Assembly (NCBI GenBank): GCA_020796225.1
Contig: CM036767.1
Location: 16,026,427 to 16,090,426, forward strand
Length of the DNA stretch: 64,000 bases
DNA from: Arion vulgaris
Lineage: Eukaryota > Mollusca > Gastropoda > Stylommatophora > Arionidae
Direction of reading: 5' to 3'
Under the pieces are notes generated by a model. The model saw nothing but the letters and a program-made list of their open reading frames with translations. It did not search any database and was not told the origin of the DNA. This document shows, piece after piece, positions 10,608 through 20,906 of the stretch (position 1 is the first letter of the stretch; each line of letters begins with the position of its first letter). The position numbers were made by a program, and so were the translations under genes.

Positions 10608-11105
10608 TTAAGTGCCTTGCCTGCCGGCGTAGGCGATCATGTCTCTCCACATCTCTCTTTGCTTGGTGCATGTAATCAGTTCTGACGTCGATATTTTGTC
10701 GAACCATGATGTCAGGTCATCCAACATCTTCTCCCTCTGTCTTCCACGATCTCTACTTCCCTGAATTTTATCTGTAGTCACCAAATGTTCTAAACTTTCT
10801 CTTCGCATTATATGCCCGAAGAACCTTGATTGTCGGATTCTTATTCTTTTGATAAGGTTTCTTTGTGTGCAGGCCTGATTTAAAACCTCCACATTGTTTT
10901 TTTGTTGTTGCTGTCCATGGAATTTTCAGCATTCTTCTGTAACATCACATCTCCATGGCTTCCAATGAACGTATTGATTGTTTGTTCATTGTCCATGATT
11001 CGCTGCGATACATAAGTATTGGTTCAATATAGCACTGGAGAAATCGTTTTCGCAGTCTCATTGGTAGTGAGTTCACGCATAGTGTGTTCTTCATTTTCAT
11101 AAAAG
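10608..11105 (-). mobile_element. LINE fragment, RT C-terminal region
   Basis: The minus strand reads SLPMRLRKRFLQCYIEPILM, SESWTMNKQSIRSLEA, a stop, then RRMLKIPWTAT and, after a frameshift, RIRIRQSRFFGHIMRRESLE and TSELITCTKQREMWRDMIAY. This is the post-catalytic part of an RTE-like LINE RT (tentative clade). The same family is at 17896-18225 and 47050-47165. Confidence 0.75.
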
Positions 11106-11764
11106 TTGCTTAGATTATAGAAAGATTAGCGCCACAGATTAGAGAAAGAAAAACATCAAAAAATAGTTAACCATATAGAAAAATAGTGAACATTCATACT
11201 TCTAGCTTAACCACAAACAAACACAGAAGTGAATGCTTGTGGGTGGGAAGATACAATTATTGAGTGGGTGTGCGTAATAAAGAGAAGTGAAAAAAACTCA
11301 CATCTCTAGGAAGCCCTTGTCACGCTGTGCAGTATTTAACTGAACCCATTCATTCGTACGTCGTTGTGTGTTGGTGTAACTAGCTGACATTTTATCATGG
11401 ACCGCACGCCTGAGTTGAAGCTTCACTTGGTTGCTGACAACGACGCGCAAGATAGCCTCTTGGTTATACACCGAGATTTGTCACTTTGATTCCGTTGCTT
11501 CCTCTGGGGTTCTTGCAAAAAAACTCATCGCTCTCATCTCACTTTGATTCAAGGGAGTTGTCCAGAAAGTGAGTCTTTGCTCGTAAGTATTATTCTCTTG
11601 TTTTTATATGTACAGTATTTTAATTTTATTTTACTTTTTTTGTCGTTACACTGCTACCGGGTTGTTGCCCAGCGTCGTGGTTTTCTGTGTTTGTCTGCGC
11701 TGTTCTAGTGACTTGGGTGATTGTTATTTTTGCTCTTTTATAGAATTATGCTATGCCATTTAAC
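11106..11764. other. Repeat-poor stretch
   Basis: No repeat family recognised. It contains a 30-codon open frame with a good start context (11397-11489) and a strong donor-like CTCGTAAGTATT at about 11580; see findings. No homology can be claimed. Confidence 0.3.
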
Positions 11765-11928
11765 CAGTGGCGGCTCGTGATCATTTTTGTTGGTGGGGCC
11801 AGACACACTTTCAGAAAATGCATGGTTCTGAATTAGGTTATATTTTAATTTATTAAATAATAAATGCATGTTACACATTATTTTGATGGGGCCTTGCCCC
11901 ACTGGCCCTTAATGACGAGCCGCCACTG
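11765..11928 (+). mobile_element. hAT-like MITE with TIRs
   Basis: The ends are mutually inverted (CAGTGGCGGCTCGTGATCAT and ..AATGACGAGCCGCCACTG). They are flanked by imperfect 8-bp repeats CATTTAAC and CATCTAAT. At 164 bp and non-coding it is a MITE. An opposite-orientation copy lies at 35037-35202. Confidence 0.8.
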
Positions 11929-12169
11929 CATCTAATCATCTTTTTCGTTGTCTTTTTCTCGTCTCTTTCCTGATGTTCTGTTGTAGACGACTGTATAATG
12001 TGGAGTTGGGGATGTATTCTTATTTCTTTATTTTACTGTATATTTTTTTATCGAGCTATTTCACTCACTCTATTTATCTGTCTTCCTGTCTGCTGGTATG
12101 ACTGTCTATCTGTCCTTCGTGCGTATAGAATTGATAATTATTCTCTTATTGTGCAAATTTTTTATTTAT

Positions 12170-12366
12170 TTTTTCGATCCAGAAGCACTTGAGCTTTCAG
12201 CTCTTCGGCTCGGTGCAATGGACATCGTAACCCTTCGGTTCGGTGCCACGAACAAAGCAAATTTGGAGAACCTGTGGTTTTTCTGCCAGCCCGTGGAATT
12301 GAACCGCACTCACAGGGTCTTGTCACCCGTCGTTCAACGCGCTACGAACACGCTGGACGGGCGAGC
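12170..12366 (-). mobile_element. SINE-D copy
   Basis: Reverse copy: TTTTTCGATCCAGAAGCAC at the element 3' end, CAACGCGCTACGAACACGC (reversed A box) and GGAATTGAACC (reversed B box) at its head. The family is about 205 bp and tRNA-derived. Confidence 0.8.
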
Positions 12367-12434
12367 CTTATTGTGCTATTAACGTTAACCCTTTCATTCC
12401 GTAATTGTGTTTTACCGGCGGATGCATTTATATT

Positions 12435-12690
12435 GCAATGTATACTGGATCAAGGAAAATTAAATATTTCGGACACATCAAACGATATGAGTGCCTAGAG
12501 AAGATAATTTTGGAGAGAATGATGTCTGAAAGAAGAATGTGAGAAAGACCTAGAAGACGATAGGTGCAAGATGTCATTGACGATCTGAGAATGACTGCTG
12601 CTGACGCCAGCCAACTTGCACAGAACAGAGAGCTTTTCAGGACTGCTGTCATGGGAGCAAGGTTCCGGAAGGGACAAGCTACTTGATGAT
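12435..12690 (+). mobile_element. LINE 3'-end fragment
   Basis: The + strand encodes KYFGHIKRYECLEKIILER, stops, then VQDVIDDLRMTAADASQLA and GARFRKGQAT. This is the same post-RT tail as at 33985-34420 and 1184-1345. Dead, 5'-truncated. Confidence 0.65.
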
Positions 12691-12879
12691 GATGATACTG
12701 GACCGCACTGCACCATCTTAAAAAGTACAGAAAGCTGGTATATCCCTCGAATGATGAATGGGTTAAAAGATATCTATGTTAATGTCCCTTACCGGCATAC
12801 ATTTGCGTCATCGTTTTTCCATATCGAAGATGACCTGACACATTCGCCTCCGCTACTCGAAGTAAATCGTATACAATTG

Positions 12880-13178
12880 CAAAGTGTCGACAAGAGAATA
12901 TGAGCATCATCATCCAAAAAGGATGCTGGAGATGGATCAGACATGTGATACGCTTGGAGACTAATTTATTCACGAAAACTGCACTGATATGGACACCAGA
13001 GGGTAAACGAAAACGCGGAAGACCCAAAACGCCCTGGAGGAGAGCAGTAGAACAAGAACTAAAAGAAATTAATCAGAGATGCAACACAATACAGAGGACA
13101 GCCAAGAACAGAGAAGAATGGCGTGCATTTGTTACTGCCCTAATCGCCAATGGCGCACATGTTAGAAAGAGAACATAA
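12880..13178 (+). mobile_element. LINE 3'-end fragment (KRGRPKTPW type)
   Basis: An open frame encodes CWRWIRHVIRLE, then GKRKRGRPKTPWRRAVEQEL and AKNREEWRAFVTALIANG, the typical C-terminus of endonuclease/RT LINE ORF2. No RT catalytic motif is present, so this is only the tail. Confidence 0.7.
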
Positions 13179-13215
13179 TGTATTCGCCACCAGCACTTTA
13201 TCTTAAACTATCATT

Positions 13216-14680
13216 TGATTGATTGATATGATCATCATCATTGCACTTCGGTGAGTAATCATGTGTGCTGCGATCTCTATCGTACACAGGAATATCTCAG
13301 CGGGAGTGCACGAACTCCGTAGCACCGAAGATGGTACAGGTGTAATTTAGAAGACAGTAAAAAATATCTTGTATACATTTAAAAAAATCTTTTAATGAAT
13401 TTTACTCGGGGCGGCGATTTACCCGTTCTTCTCAATTTCAAACTATCAAGGTTTTTTTATGCTAAACTGAACACGGACATACGTTTTTCGTCCGTCTCCG
13501 ATAGACTAGGAACTCGACCTCACCTTCACTGAGATCAGGGATCTCTGGAAAAATATCCTGATGGCTCGAACCAAGGAGGGATGAACCAGGAGGGAGCGAA
13601 CCAAGGAGGAGCGAACCAAGGAGGGACTAACCAAGGAGGGAGCGAACCAAGCGACGGGATCAACCAGGAGGCAACGAACCAGAAGGAGGGAGGAACCAAG
13701 GAGGGAGCGAACCAAGGAGGACGAACCAAGGAGGGAGCGAACCAAGGAGGAGCGAACCAAGGAGGGTCGAACCAAGGAGGGAGCGAACCAAGGAGGGAGC
13801 GAACCAAGGAGGAGCGAACCAAGAGGGGTCGAACCAAGGAGGGAGCGAACCAAGGAGGATCGAACCAGGAGGAGGCAGGGGAACCAAGGAGGAGCGAACC
13901 AAGGAGACAGGGAGCGAACCAAGGAGGGAGCGAACCAAGGAGGGAGCGAACCAAGGAGGGAGCGAACCAAGGAGGGATCGAACCAAGGAGGGAGCGAGAC
14001 CAAGGAGGGCGAACCAAGGAGGAGCGAACCAAGGAGGAGCGAACCAAGGAGGAGCGAACCAAGGAGGGAGCGAACCAAGGAGGAGCGAACCAAGGAGGGA
14101 TCGAACCAGGAGGGCGAACCAAGGGAGCGAACCAAAGGGGGCGAACCAAGGAGGGAGCGAACCAGAGGATCGAACCAAGGAGGACGAACCAAGGAGGAGC
14201 GAACCAAGGAGGGATCGAACCAGGAGGGCGAACCAAGAGGATCGAACCAAGGAGGAGCGAACCAGGAGGGCGAACCAGGAGGGATCGAACCAAGGAGGAG
14301 CGAACCAAGGAGGGATCGAACCAAGGAGGGATCGAACCAAGGAGGGATCGAACCAAGGAGGATCGAACCAGGAGGGATCGAGAGGACCAAGGAGGATCGA
14401 ACCAAGGAGGAGGAACCAAGGAGGATCGAACCAAGGAGGGATCGAAGGCCAAGGAGGGGTCGAACCAAGGAGGAGGAACCAAGGAGGATCGAACCAAGGA
14501 GGGATCGAACCAAGGAGGATCGAACCAAGGAGGGACGAACCAAGGAGGGAGCGAACCAAGGAGGATCGAACCAAGGAGGAGGAACCAAGGAGGGATCGAA
14601 CCAAGGAGGAGTGAACCAAGGAGGAGCTGAACCAAGCTACATTTGGAACGAAAGACGTTCACTTAATCTCTACGCCATTA
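13216..14680 (-). mobile_element. SINE-A copy disrupted by an internal minisatellite
   Basis: The left part, 13216-13574, matches SINE-A up to AAATATCCTGATGGCTC. The right part, about 14636-14680, matches the SINE-A head (GGAACGAAAGACG..CTCTACGCCA). In other copies these parts are joined by CACGAGGGAGCGAACCTGG; here that site has become a 1.06 kb tandem array. Confidence 0.75.
13575..14635 (+). repeat. 15-17 bp minisatellite (GAACCAAGGAGGGAGC), about 65 copies
   Basis: Units GAACCAAGGAGGGAGC, GAACCAAGGAGGAGC and GAACCAAGGAGGGATC alternate throughout. The unit lacks stop codons in several frames, so long open frames appear on both strands (about 320-375 codons, e.g. NQGGANQGG or FAPSLVRSLLGS). 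They are by-products of the repeat and not genes. The unit resembles the reversed B-box region of the host SINE (GAGGGAGCGAACC). Confidence 0.95.
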
Positions 14681-14690
14681 AACTATCAAG

Positions 14691-14945
14691 AGCCGCGGTA
14701 GAGTTGTTAGTGAACTCGCTTCTCAAGGCTGGTGGTCTGGGTTCAACTCCGCAGTGCGTGTGGAATTTTTCCTGACCGCGACGGCTCTCAGGTCGACGCA
14801 GCCTCAACTGGGTACCAGACATGCTTTGGGAAAGTAAAGGCGGTCGGCGTAATGCTGACCACATCACCCATCGTGTGCCGACGGTCAATGAAAATACAGG
14901 CCTAACACTGTATTGCCCTATATACCACAAGGTATGAAAGGGTTC
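14691..14945 (+). mobile_element. SINE-G copy
   Basis: GCGGTAGAGTTGTTAGTGAAC (A-box-like) and GGGTTCAACTCC (B box) are followed by a body with CATCGTGTGCCGACGGTCAA and TAACACTGTATTGCCC. The body recurs at 52795-52990. Confidence 0.75.
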
Positions 14946-15379
14946 CTTTCTTCTTTTTTTTTAACCGTAAACTATCAATGTTTGTGTGTAGTGTGTGTGC
15001 TTAATTTTTAACCCTTCACTTTTGGTGTGCAAATAATACTGAATCAGATATTTTGTTTGCAAACAAGTGATGCAAGTGTTTGCCGAAATGTGTAGGCTTT
15101 TTAAAAGTTTCAATTAATCTTTATAATAATAATAATAATTCCCCACTCGACTATTTCCATTCTTCAGAATTACCAGCTCTCTTGTTTGTAGTTTTTGTTG
15201 TTGTAAAGTTGCACTTAACAACGGTTAAGTTTTTGTTGAGTTGTCTTGTGAGTCACAACACAAAACGTGTTACTCACCCACATTCTGTGTCTAGTACTTT
15301 TACTTGTTAATTGGTGTGGCTATAATATGTGGGATGGTGACTTTTGAGTGTGAGTCAGAGGTTTTTGAAGAGTCCTTTT

Positions 15380-15600
15380 TTTCTTTAAGATCTCTCTCTC
15401 TCTCGCGATCCCCACCTAGACTGATGAACCAAATTTTATCATGAATTTTTACTGTTGCTTTTAGGGCCTCCGTCCCTCTGTACAGTTTTTCGCGAAGCTC
15501 TGTGTTATCGGACCAAGTTTCTTTTCTCAGGGCTGCTACTTTAAGATCTGATGCAATTGTCATTCTTGTGTGACCTGCTTCTCCGTATCTCAGTGGTACA
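15380..15600 (-). mobile_element. Jockey-like LINE, 3'-end fragment
   Basis: The minus strand reads WSDNTELREKLYRGTEALKA and KIHDKIWFISLGGDRERERD, matching the ORF2 end of the Jockey-like LINE at 29016-33862 and the copy at 55955-56608. Confidence 0.65.
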
Positions 15601-15727
15601 CACATATTCAGAAATGTGTACGTTGTACAGCAGAGCTATCGAACGTTTTTATCTAGAGGGGCGCGTCTGACTGATGGTTATATAGACGCGGTCGCCATGT
15701 GATGAATGCAATATTACTAATAATAAC

Positions 15728-15733
15728 CATCTA

Positions 15734-15764
<31 letters not shown>

Positions 15765-15773
15765 ATCTATCTA
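15728..15773. repeat. (ATCT)n microsatellite
   Basis: About eleven CTAT/ATCT units interrupted by TATATATA. Confidence 0.9.
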
Positions 15774-15777
15774 TTCT

Positions 15778-16207
15778 CTAATCCCGTTTTACCTTTCAGC
15801 GTCAGGTCGAAAAAGGAGACACCTGGAGCGAGCCTCTCTATGCACCTTGTCTTTCTTTCTCTTCTCTAATCCTGATTTGCTTCACAGCTTCAGGGTAAAA
15901 AGAGATGTCTAGCACGGGCTTTTGTGTGTGCTACACAAATAGTGTCTTTCGTCGGCTCTGTTATCTCTGAGGTCCACCTTTTGCATGGCCGGCCTTTTGC
16001 TTTGAATCCACTGTTTAGGAGCAACATTGCTCTCTGTTGCACACTGCCTGTTGGTAATCTGCTTATGTGACCGAACCATTTAATTGTGCGTCGATAAGTT
16101 CATACTGATTTGCATTGCTGTCTTGATTACTATAGTTTCAAAGTCTACTTGATGTTGAACCCACTTTTCTCCTGATGTCTTCATTTCTAAACCGGTCTCT
16201 TCTTGTT
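15778..16207 (-). mobile_element. LINE 3'-end fragment
   Basis: The minus strand, across frameshifts, gives LGVTRRDRFRNEDIRRKVG, WFGHISRLPTGSVQQRAMLL, KAKGRPCKRWTSEI and TKDTICVAHTKARARHLFLP. This is a post-RT LINE C-terminus ending near the expected stop. It abuts SINE-B. Confidence 0.65.
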
Positions 16208-16690
16208 ACTCCCAATCTTCTTCTTTGAACGCACCATATCGACCACTTCTCAACCACTCTGTGTGATTTGTATGTGATCTGAGTCTTTTTTTCCGATCCA
16301 GAAGCACTTGAGCTTTTCAGCTCTTCGGCTCGGTGCCATGGATATCGTAACCCTTCGGTTCGGTGCCACGAACACCGTAAATCTGGGGAATATGTGGCTT
16401 TTTCTGCCATCCCGCGGAATTGAACCCGCACACACAGAGGGATAGTCACCCGTAGTCCCAACGCGCTACAAACACGCTAGGCAGACGGGCGTGATCTGAG
16501 TCTAAGAACGATTGTACGTTGTGCTAGTTATGCGCCTACAAGTAGGATAGTACATCCGATTTCTGCGCAGCTTTTTATTTACTAGGTAGCATCCCTAGGG
16601 CCTACATCAGTCACCTCTTACGACACGCATTGTAGGTTGCGGTAGTACTATTCTTTGCTTGCCTTGCGGGCCCCGGCACCACACGGGTGA
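16208..16690 (-). mobile_element. SINE-B copy split by SINE-D
   Basis: A reverse SINE-B (CTTCTTCTTTGAACGCACCA at its 3' end; GGGCCCCGGCACCACACGGG at its head) is interrupted at 16286-16490 by SINE-D. Confidence 0.85.
16286..16490 (-). mobile_element. SINE-D copy with 13-bp TSD, nested in SINE-B
   Basis: Flanked by GTGATCTGAGTCT on both sides (16273-16285 and 16491-16503). Reversed B box GGAATTGAACC; A-box region CAACGCGCTACAAACACGC. The nesting dates this SINE-D insertion after the SINE-B insertion. Confidence 0.9.
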
Positions 16691-16918
16691 CTACTCCCAA
16701 TAATAACAATAGAAATGTTGATATAGCTAAGATGCTAAACTGTTCTACGGTGAGAAAGCAAATGGTGGGTTAAGGGACAATAGAATCATTACAGAACGAA
16801 ACACGATTGCAAAAGTTACAAGATCGTGTTCATGAAAGTGCTAGAAAATAGTTCCTTTTCTTGAAATCTGATTAATTAACGTTCCGCGGAGTAAAATAGA
16901 GCGCCATGAATGTATGAC

Positions 16919-17166
16919 GCGACTGTGTGTTGCCGAGGCTCACAGGGGAGCACAAAAAATAGTAACACTATGACCTACAATGCATGTCGTAAGAGGCGAC
17001 TGAGGTAGGAAGCTACCTAGTAAATGAAAAGCGTTGCAGAAATCGGATGTGCTGGCCTACTTGTAGGCGCATAACTGGCACAACGTATAATCGTTCTAGA
17101 GCTCAGATCACATACAAATCATACAGAGTGGTTAACTAGTGGTCGATATGAGCGTTTGAAGAAGAA
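16919..17166 (+). mobile_element. SINE-B copy with 11-bp TSD
   Basis: Flanked by GAATGTATGAC (16908-16918 and 17167-17177). It contains GCATGTCGTAAGAGGCGACT and GGCGCATAACTGGCACAACG and ends GAAGAAG. Confidence 0.85.
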
Positions 17167-17402
17167 GAATGTATGACAAGGACGACATGGCGCCAGCGGA
17201 CACCGCTTTGGATAGCTCTGCTATATAGAATATGTGTAAATGACGAATTCTGAAATTAAGAAAGGAAAAGCACCTTCTTCGTTAGTTACTCTCAGACTGG
17301 GACCGTTGTTGTATCTGACTCTCAGTCGGTGCCTGGGAAGATCCATAATGGCATGATGCGGTATGAGTGGAAATCGTCTATTGAAGTTTCCAACTTCTAG
17401 AG

Positions 17403-17773
17403 CATAGATTCCCAAACTTTTTCGACCCACCGCCCACTTTCCATGACATAAACTTTGTAACGCCCCCTCCCTATTATAACAGTTTGCCAACGCCCCCATA
17501 TATACATGCTCTATTTTCTCTTTGACATAGAAAATTTATATATATTTCTGTCATACATGGTCAATTTTCAAATGAATATATACATGAAATAGAAAATTGC
17601 TGGAAAAATGGATCGTGTAGATGGGCAAAAGAATTAAAATAGAATTCAAATTTTTATGATTATTCAATCGCAAAATCAGGAAAAAAACTCCCCAAATGCT
17701 TCTGAACCACTATCGCCCCCTTGAAAGCTTCAGCGCCCACTAGGGTGCGGTACGCCCACTTTGGGAACCCATG
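17403..17773. mobile_element. hAT-like MITE
   Basis: The ends CATAGATTCCCAAACTTTTT and ..CCACTTTGGGAACCCATG are inverted relative to each other. They are flanked by TTCTAGAG and CTCTAGGG, an 8-bp duplication with a central TA as hAT elements favour. No transposase is encoded in the 371 bp. Confidence 0.65.
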
Positions 17774-17895
17774 CTCTAGGGGCTCACGTGGTTCTATTAT
17801 CCGGGCATGCGGATGGTTGCGGCAATGAGAGAACGGCATGCGTGTATCAACAGCATTGATTGTCGGGGAGTTGAACATGTTCTTCGGTTTCTTCA

Positions 17896-18225
17896 TGACT
17901 AGGTGAGCATGTCTCTCTACAACTTTCTCTGCTTGGTGCATGTAATCAGTTCTGACGTCGATCTTGAGTCGAACCATGATGTCAGGCCATCCAACATCTT
18001 CTCCCTCTGTCTTCCACCATCTCTCCTTCCCTGTATTTTATCTGTTGTCACCAAATGTTCTAAACCTTCTCTTCGCATTATATGCCCGAAGAATCTTGAT
18101 TGTCGGATTCTTATTCTTTTGATAAGGTATCTTTGTATGCAGGCCTGATTTAAAACGTCCTCATTTGTTTTCTTCGCTGTCCATGGAATTTTCAGCATTC
18201 TTCCGTAAAACCACATCAAGCATTT
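17896..18225 (-). mobile_element. LINE fragment, RT C-terminal region
   Basis: The minus strand reads FYGRMLKIPWTAKKTNEDVL, RQSRFFGHIMRREGLEHL and STSELITCTKQR, the same family as 10608-11105. An open frame of about 100 codons is only the tail of ORF2. Confidence 0.75.
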
Positions 18226-18851
18226 ATAAAAAGTAACGAACAGTCACCAATACTTCAAAGTTACTGAAATACACATTCCCCCATTGTAATAGTTACCATT
18301 TGAGTCTGAATTTCAATTTTCTTTCCAGTCACACAAAACACATGACGCAACCTTACTCAGTACGCATGTCACAAGAACTCTTTGCAATTAGGTCACCTCC
18401 GCTATATTTTCCCGCCTTTTTGTTGTAATGTAATTAAAAAAGGATTTTCTTGGAAACCAGGATGTTTGTGATCGAATGTCCGGTCTAGTTAAAGCTTGAG
18501 GGTTAAAAGTTTTTTCACGTAAGTAGTCTCGTATACCAGTTTTTATGTTTCTTATTTCCTTATTCCACAATGTCAGTAGATGTAGAATACCTGGCTTTAA
18601 AATTATTATTTTTAAAACATCAACATATATATCTTTACTCCCTGCCTTATTGCAACATATCTGGTAATGTTGATACAGCTCTAAGACTAAGGTTTCATAT
18701 CAATGCAGAAATATATGACATATGAGAAACATTAAACCAGGGATTCTCAACCTGTGGGTGCCCGCCTACATAAGGGATGAGATTATTTTAGATGCAACAA
18801 TAAGAAAATGTTTGAAAAAATAAAACTTGTCAGCTCCATTTAGAACACAAT
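18226..18851. other. No gene; possible hAT terminus
   Basis: AT-rich. ACCAGGGATTCTCAACCTGTGGGTGCC at about 18735-18762 resembles a hAT terminal sequence, but I could not find the matching partner end. Confidence 0.3.
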
Positions 18852-19059
18852 AGCCCGTCTGCCCAGCGTGTTCGTAGCGCGTTGGACTGCGGGTGACTAG
18901 TCCTCTGTGTGTGCGGGTTCAATTCCGCGGACTGACAGAAAAGCCACAGGTTCCCCCAGATTCACGGTGTTCGTGGCACCGAACCGAAGGGTTACGATGT
19001 CCATGGCACCGAGCCGAAGAGCTGAAAGCTCAAGTGCTTCTAGATCGGAACGGAAAAAA
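18852..19059 (+). mobile_element. SINE-D copy with 10-bp TSD
   Basis: Flanked by AGAACACAAT (18842-18851 and 19060-19069). GTAGCGCGTTGGACT is the A box and GGTTCAATTCC a perfect B box. The body has GTTCGTGGCACCGAACCGAA and the 3' end is GATCGGAACGGAAAAAAA. Confidence 0.9.
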
Positions 19060-19083
19060 AGAACACAATTCAAACATCATCAC

Positions 19084-19341
19084 CCGCTCGTGTGGTGCTC
19101 GGGCTCGCTGGAAGCAAAGAATAGTACCACTGCAACCTACAAGGCATATCGTTAGAGGCGACAGAGGTACGGATCTAGGAAATCCACCATAGTAAATAAA
19201 AATCATCGCAGTATTCGGATGTGCTGGACTACTTGTTAGCGCATAACTAGCACAACGTACAGTTGCATTTAGGCTCAGATCACATATAAATCACAAAGAG
19301 TGGTTAACAAGTGGTCGATGTGGAACGTTCGAAGAAGAAGA
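19084..19341 (+). mobile_element. SINE-B copy
   Basis: CTCGTGTGGTGCTCGGGCTC head, GCATATCGTTAGAGGCGACA core, and GTGGTCGATGTGGAACGTTC.. GAAGAAGAAG tail. No clear TSD. Confidence 0.8.
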
Positions 19342-19556
19342 ACCTTCACGTCTTGGATCAAAGCACTTCATTCTGTCTGTCGTTTGGCATTCTTCTTTCT
19401 CTCATTTGTTTTTCAGTGTCCAGGTCTGACAGTGATAGCGCAGAGTTGGTAAGAAAAATGTGTAGAACATTGCTCTCTTGGTGTCCATCATGAAAATGAG
19501 GCGATTCAGGTACTTCCACAATTTATAATCGACCCCGAGAATGCGTCTCGTATTAT

Positions 19557-19808
19557 TTCTTCTTCTTCTTTGCGTTGTTCTTTACAACCAATTTAATCAC
19601 TCTTTGTGATATGTTTGATCTTTGCCAAGAACGTGTATATGTTGCACATTGCTTTGGTAGGCCCCTAAACGCATAGACTTTACACGCTTAGGACACATGT
19701 ATCCGATTTTATCCAAACCTCCTTAGACGCCTCTTACGACATGCATGGCAGGTAACAGTGGTTCTATTCTTTACACCCCAAATTTGCACCCCGTTAACGA
19801 CTCGGGCG
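19557..19808 (-). mobile_element. SINE-C copy
   Basis: Reverse copy from TTCTTCTTCTTTGCG at its 3' end to CGACTCGGGCG at its 5' end. Confidence 0.8.
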
Positions 19809-19944
19809 ATCACCGTATTCCAAACACGACCGGTCATATCTAGGAATTAAAGGAAAGTTGCACGGAGACGAGGTCAATATTTGTAACTACCATGTACATA
19901 ACGAATAGTGGTCATATAAATAGTGAATATTTGTCAATTAGGAA

Positions 19945-20400
19945 TTTTCAATTCCAATGTTGTATCAATCCTAACATATGCCAGCAAGAGTTGGAAAATG
20001 ACTAAAGATATAGAAAGCAAGTTGAATGCATTTGAAAATAGATGTCTGTGAAAATAATGAACATAAATGGAACGAATTCAGGAGAATTGATGAAATCAGA
20101 GAAATGTCTGGTCAACCACTAGTAACAACTGTTATAAGAAAGAGAAGATGGAGATATGTTGAACACATCTTGAGAAGAAATTATTAAAGAATATCAAAGC
20201 TGGCATTGAAGTTGGAAACAAAGGGTTCAAGAAAGAGAGGACGACCTAGGAAGACCCTGAAACGAACTTTGCTGAGAGAGGCTAGGAATATCCGTCTTAG
20301 TTCCATGAAAGAGACTGAGTGAGTTGCCCAGGATAGAGCGGTATGGAAAAATTGCTTGCAGGCACTATATAACGTATAACGGTACGAGAGGAATTATTAT
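19945..20400 (+). mobile_element. LINE fragment, RT C-terminal region
   Basis: TGTTGTATCAATCCTAACAT.. reads LYQSLTYASKSWKMTKDIES, then KLNAFENR, and continues with stops and frameshifts. The same element is better preserved at 54780-55360. Confidence 0.7.
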
Positions 20401-20624
20401 CATTATATGTGTCAAGTAACTTGTATTTTTTTTTCAGTGGTACGTGTTACTAACGAATCCAGGTATTCGAGATACGTCTAGTTACTATTCGCACATCACT
20501 ACCGCGAGATGAAATTGTAGCTAAATACACCTTGTAACCAGAGCTGCAGAAATATTTATGCAAGTGTATTAGCGGTTTATTTTATAGCGTCCATAAATAC
20601 CACCACTTCAGCGGTTCTAAATCT

Positions 20625-20792
20625 GACGTTGAGTGATGACATCATCAAGGTGCGTATTCTTTTTAGGACGTTGCTCTCTTTGCAGAACATCTGAAATTCA
20701 CTCTGTCTTTAGCCAGTTCACCCACTTCGTCGGTGGTCATCAGCCAATTCTCTTTAACATTTAGTTCTTTCAGGACATCAGTGTTCTTGAGT
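20625..20792 (-). mobile_element. LINE 3'-end fragment with internal deletion
   Basis: The reverse strand gives AACACTGATGTCCTGAAAGA..GAATTGGCTGATGACC, then GAAGTGGGTGAACTGGC and TACGCACCTTGATGATG. This matches the start and end of 34730-35025 with the middle missing. Confidence 0.6.
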
Positions 20793-20841
20793 GATGACAC
20801 TTAAAACAAAACTTCAATTTTTAAAAATAATTTCTCAGACA

Positions 20842-20900
20842 ATAATTATTCAGACTTCGCACACGTGCAACGTAGCGTGTGCGAAGTATGAATATTATAC
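20842..20900. repeat. Perfect 12-bp-arm hairpin
   Basis: ACTTCGCACACG (20854-20865) and CGTGTGCGAAGT (20876-20887) are exact reverse complements across a 10-nt loop. AT-rich flanks are also partly complementary. Confidence 0.6.
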
Positions 20901-20906
20901 GTATTT

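Noticed and set aside
13506..14662. Four long open frames (319-375 codons) as repetitive structural proteins
   Set aside because: They are frames of one stop-free 15-17 bp satellite, present on both strands and inside a SINE. No start context, splice or domain evidence.
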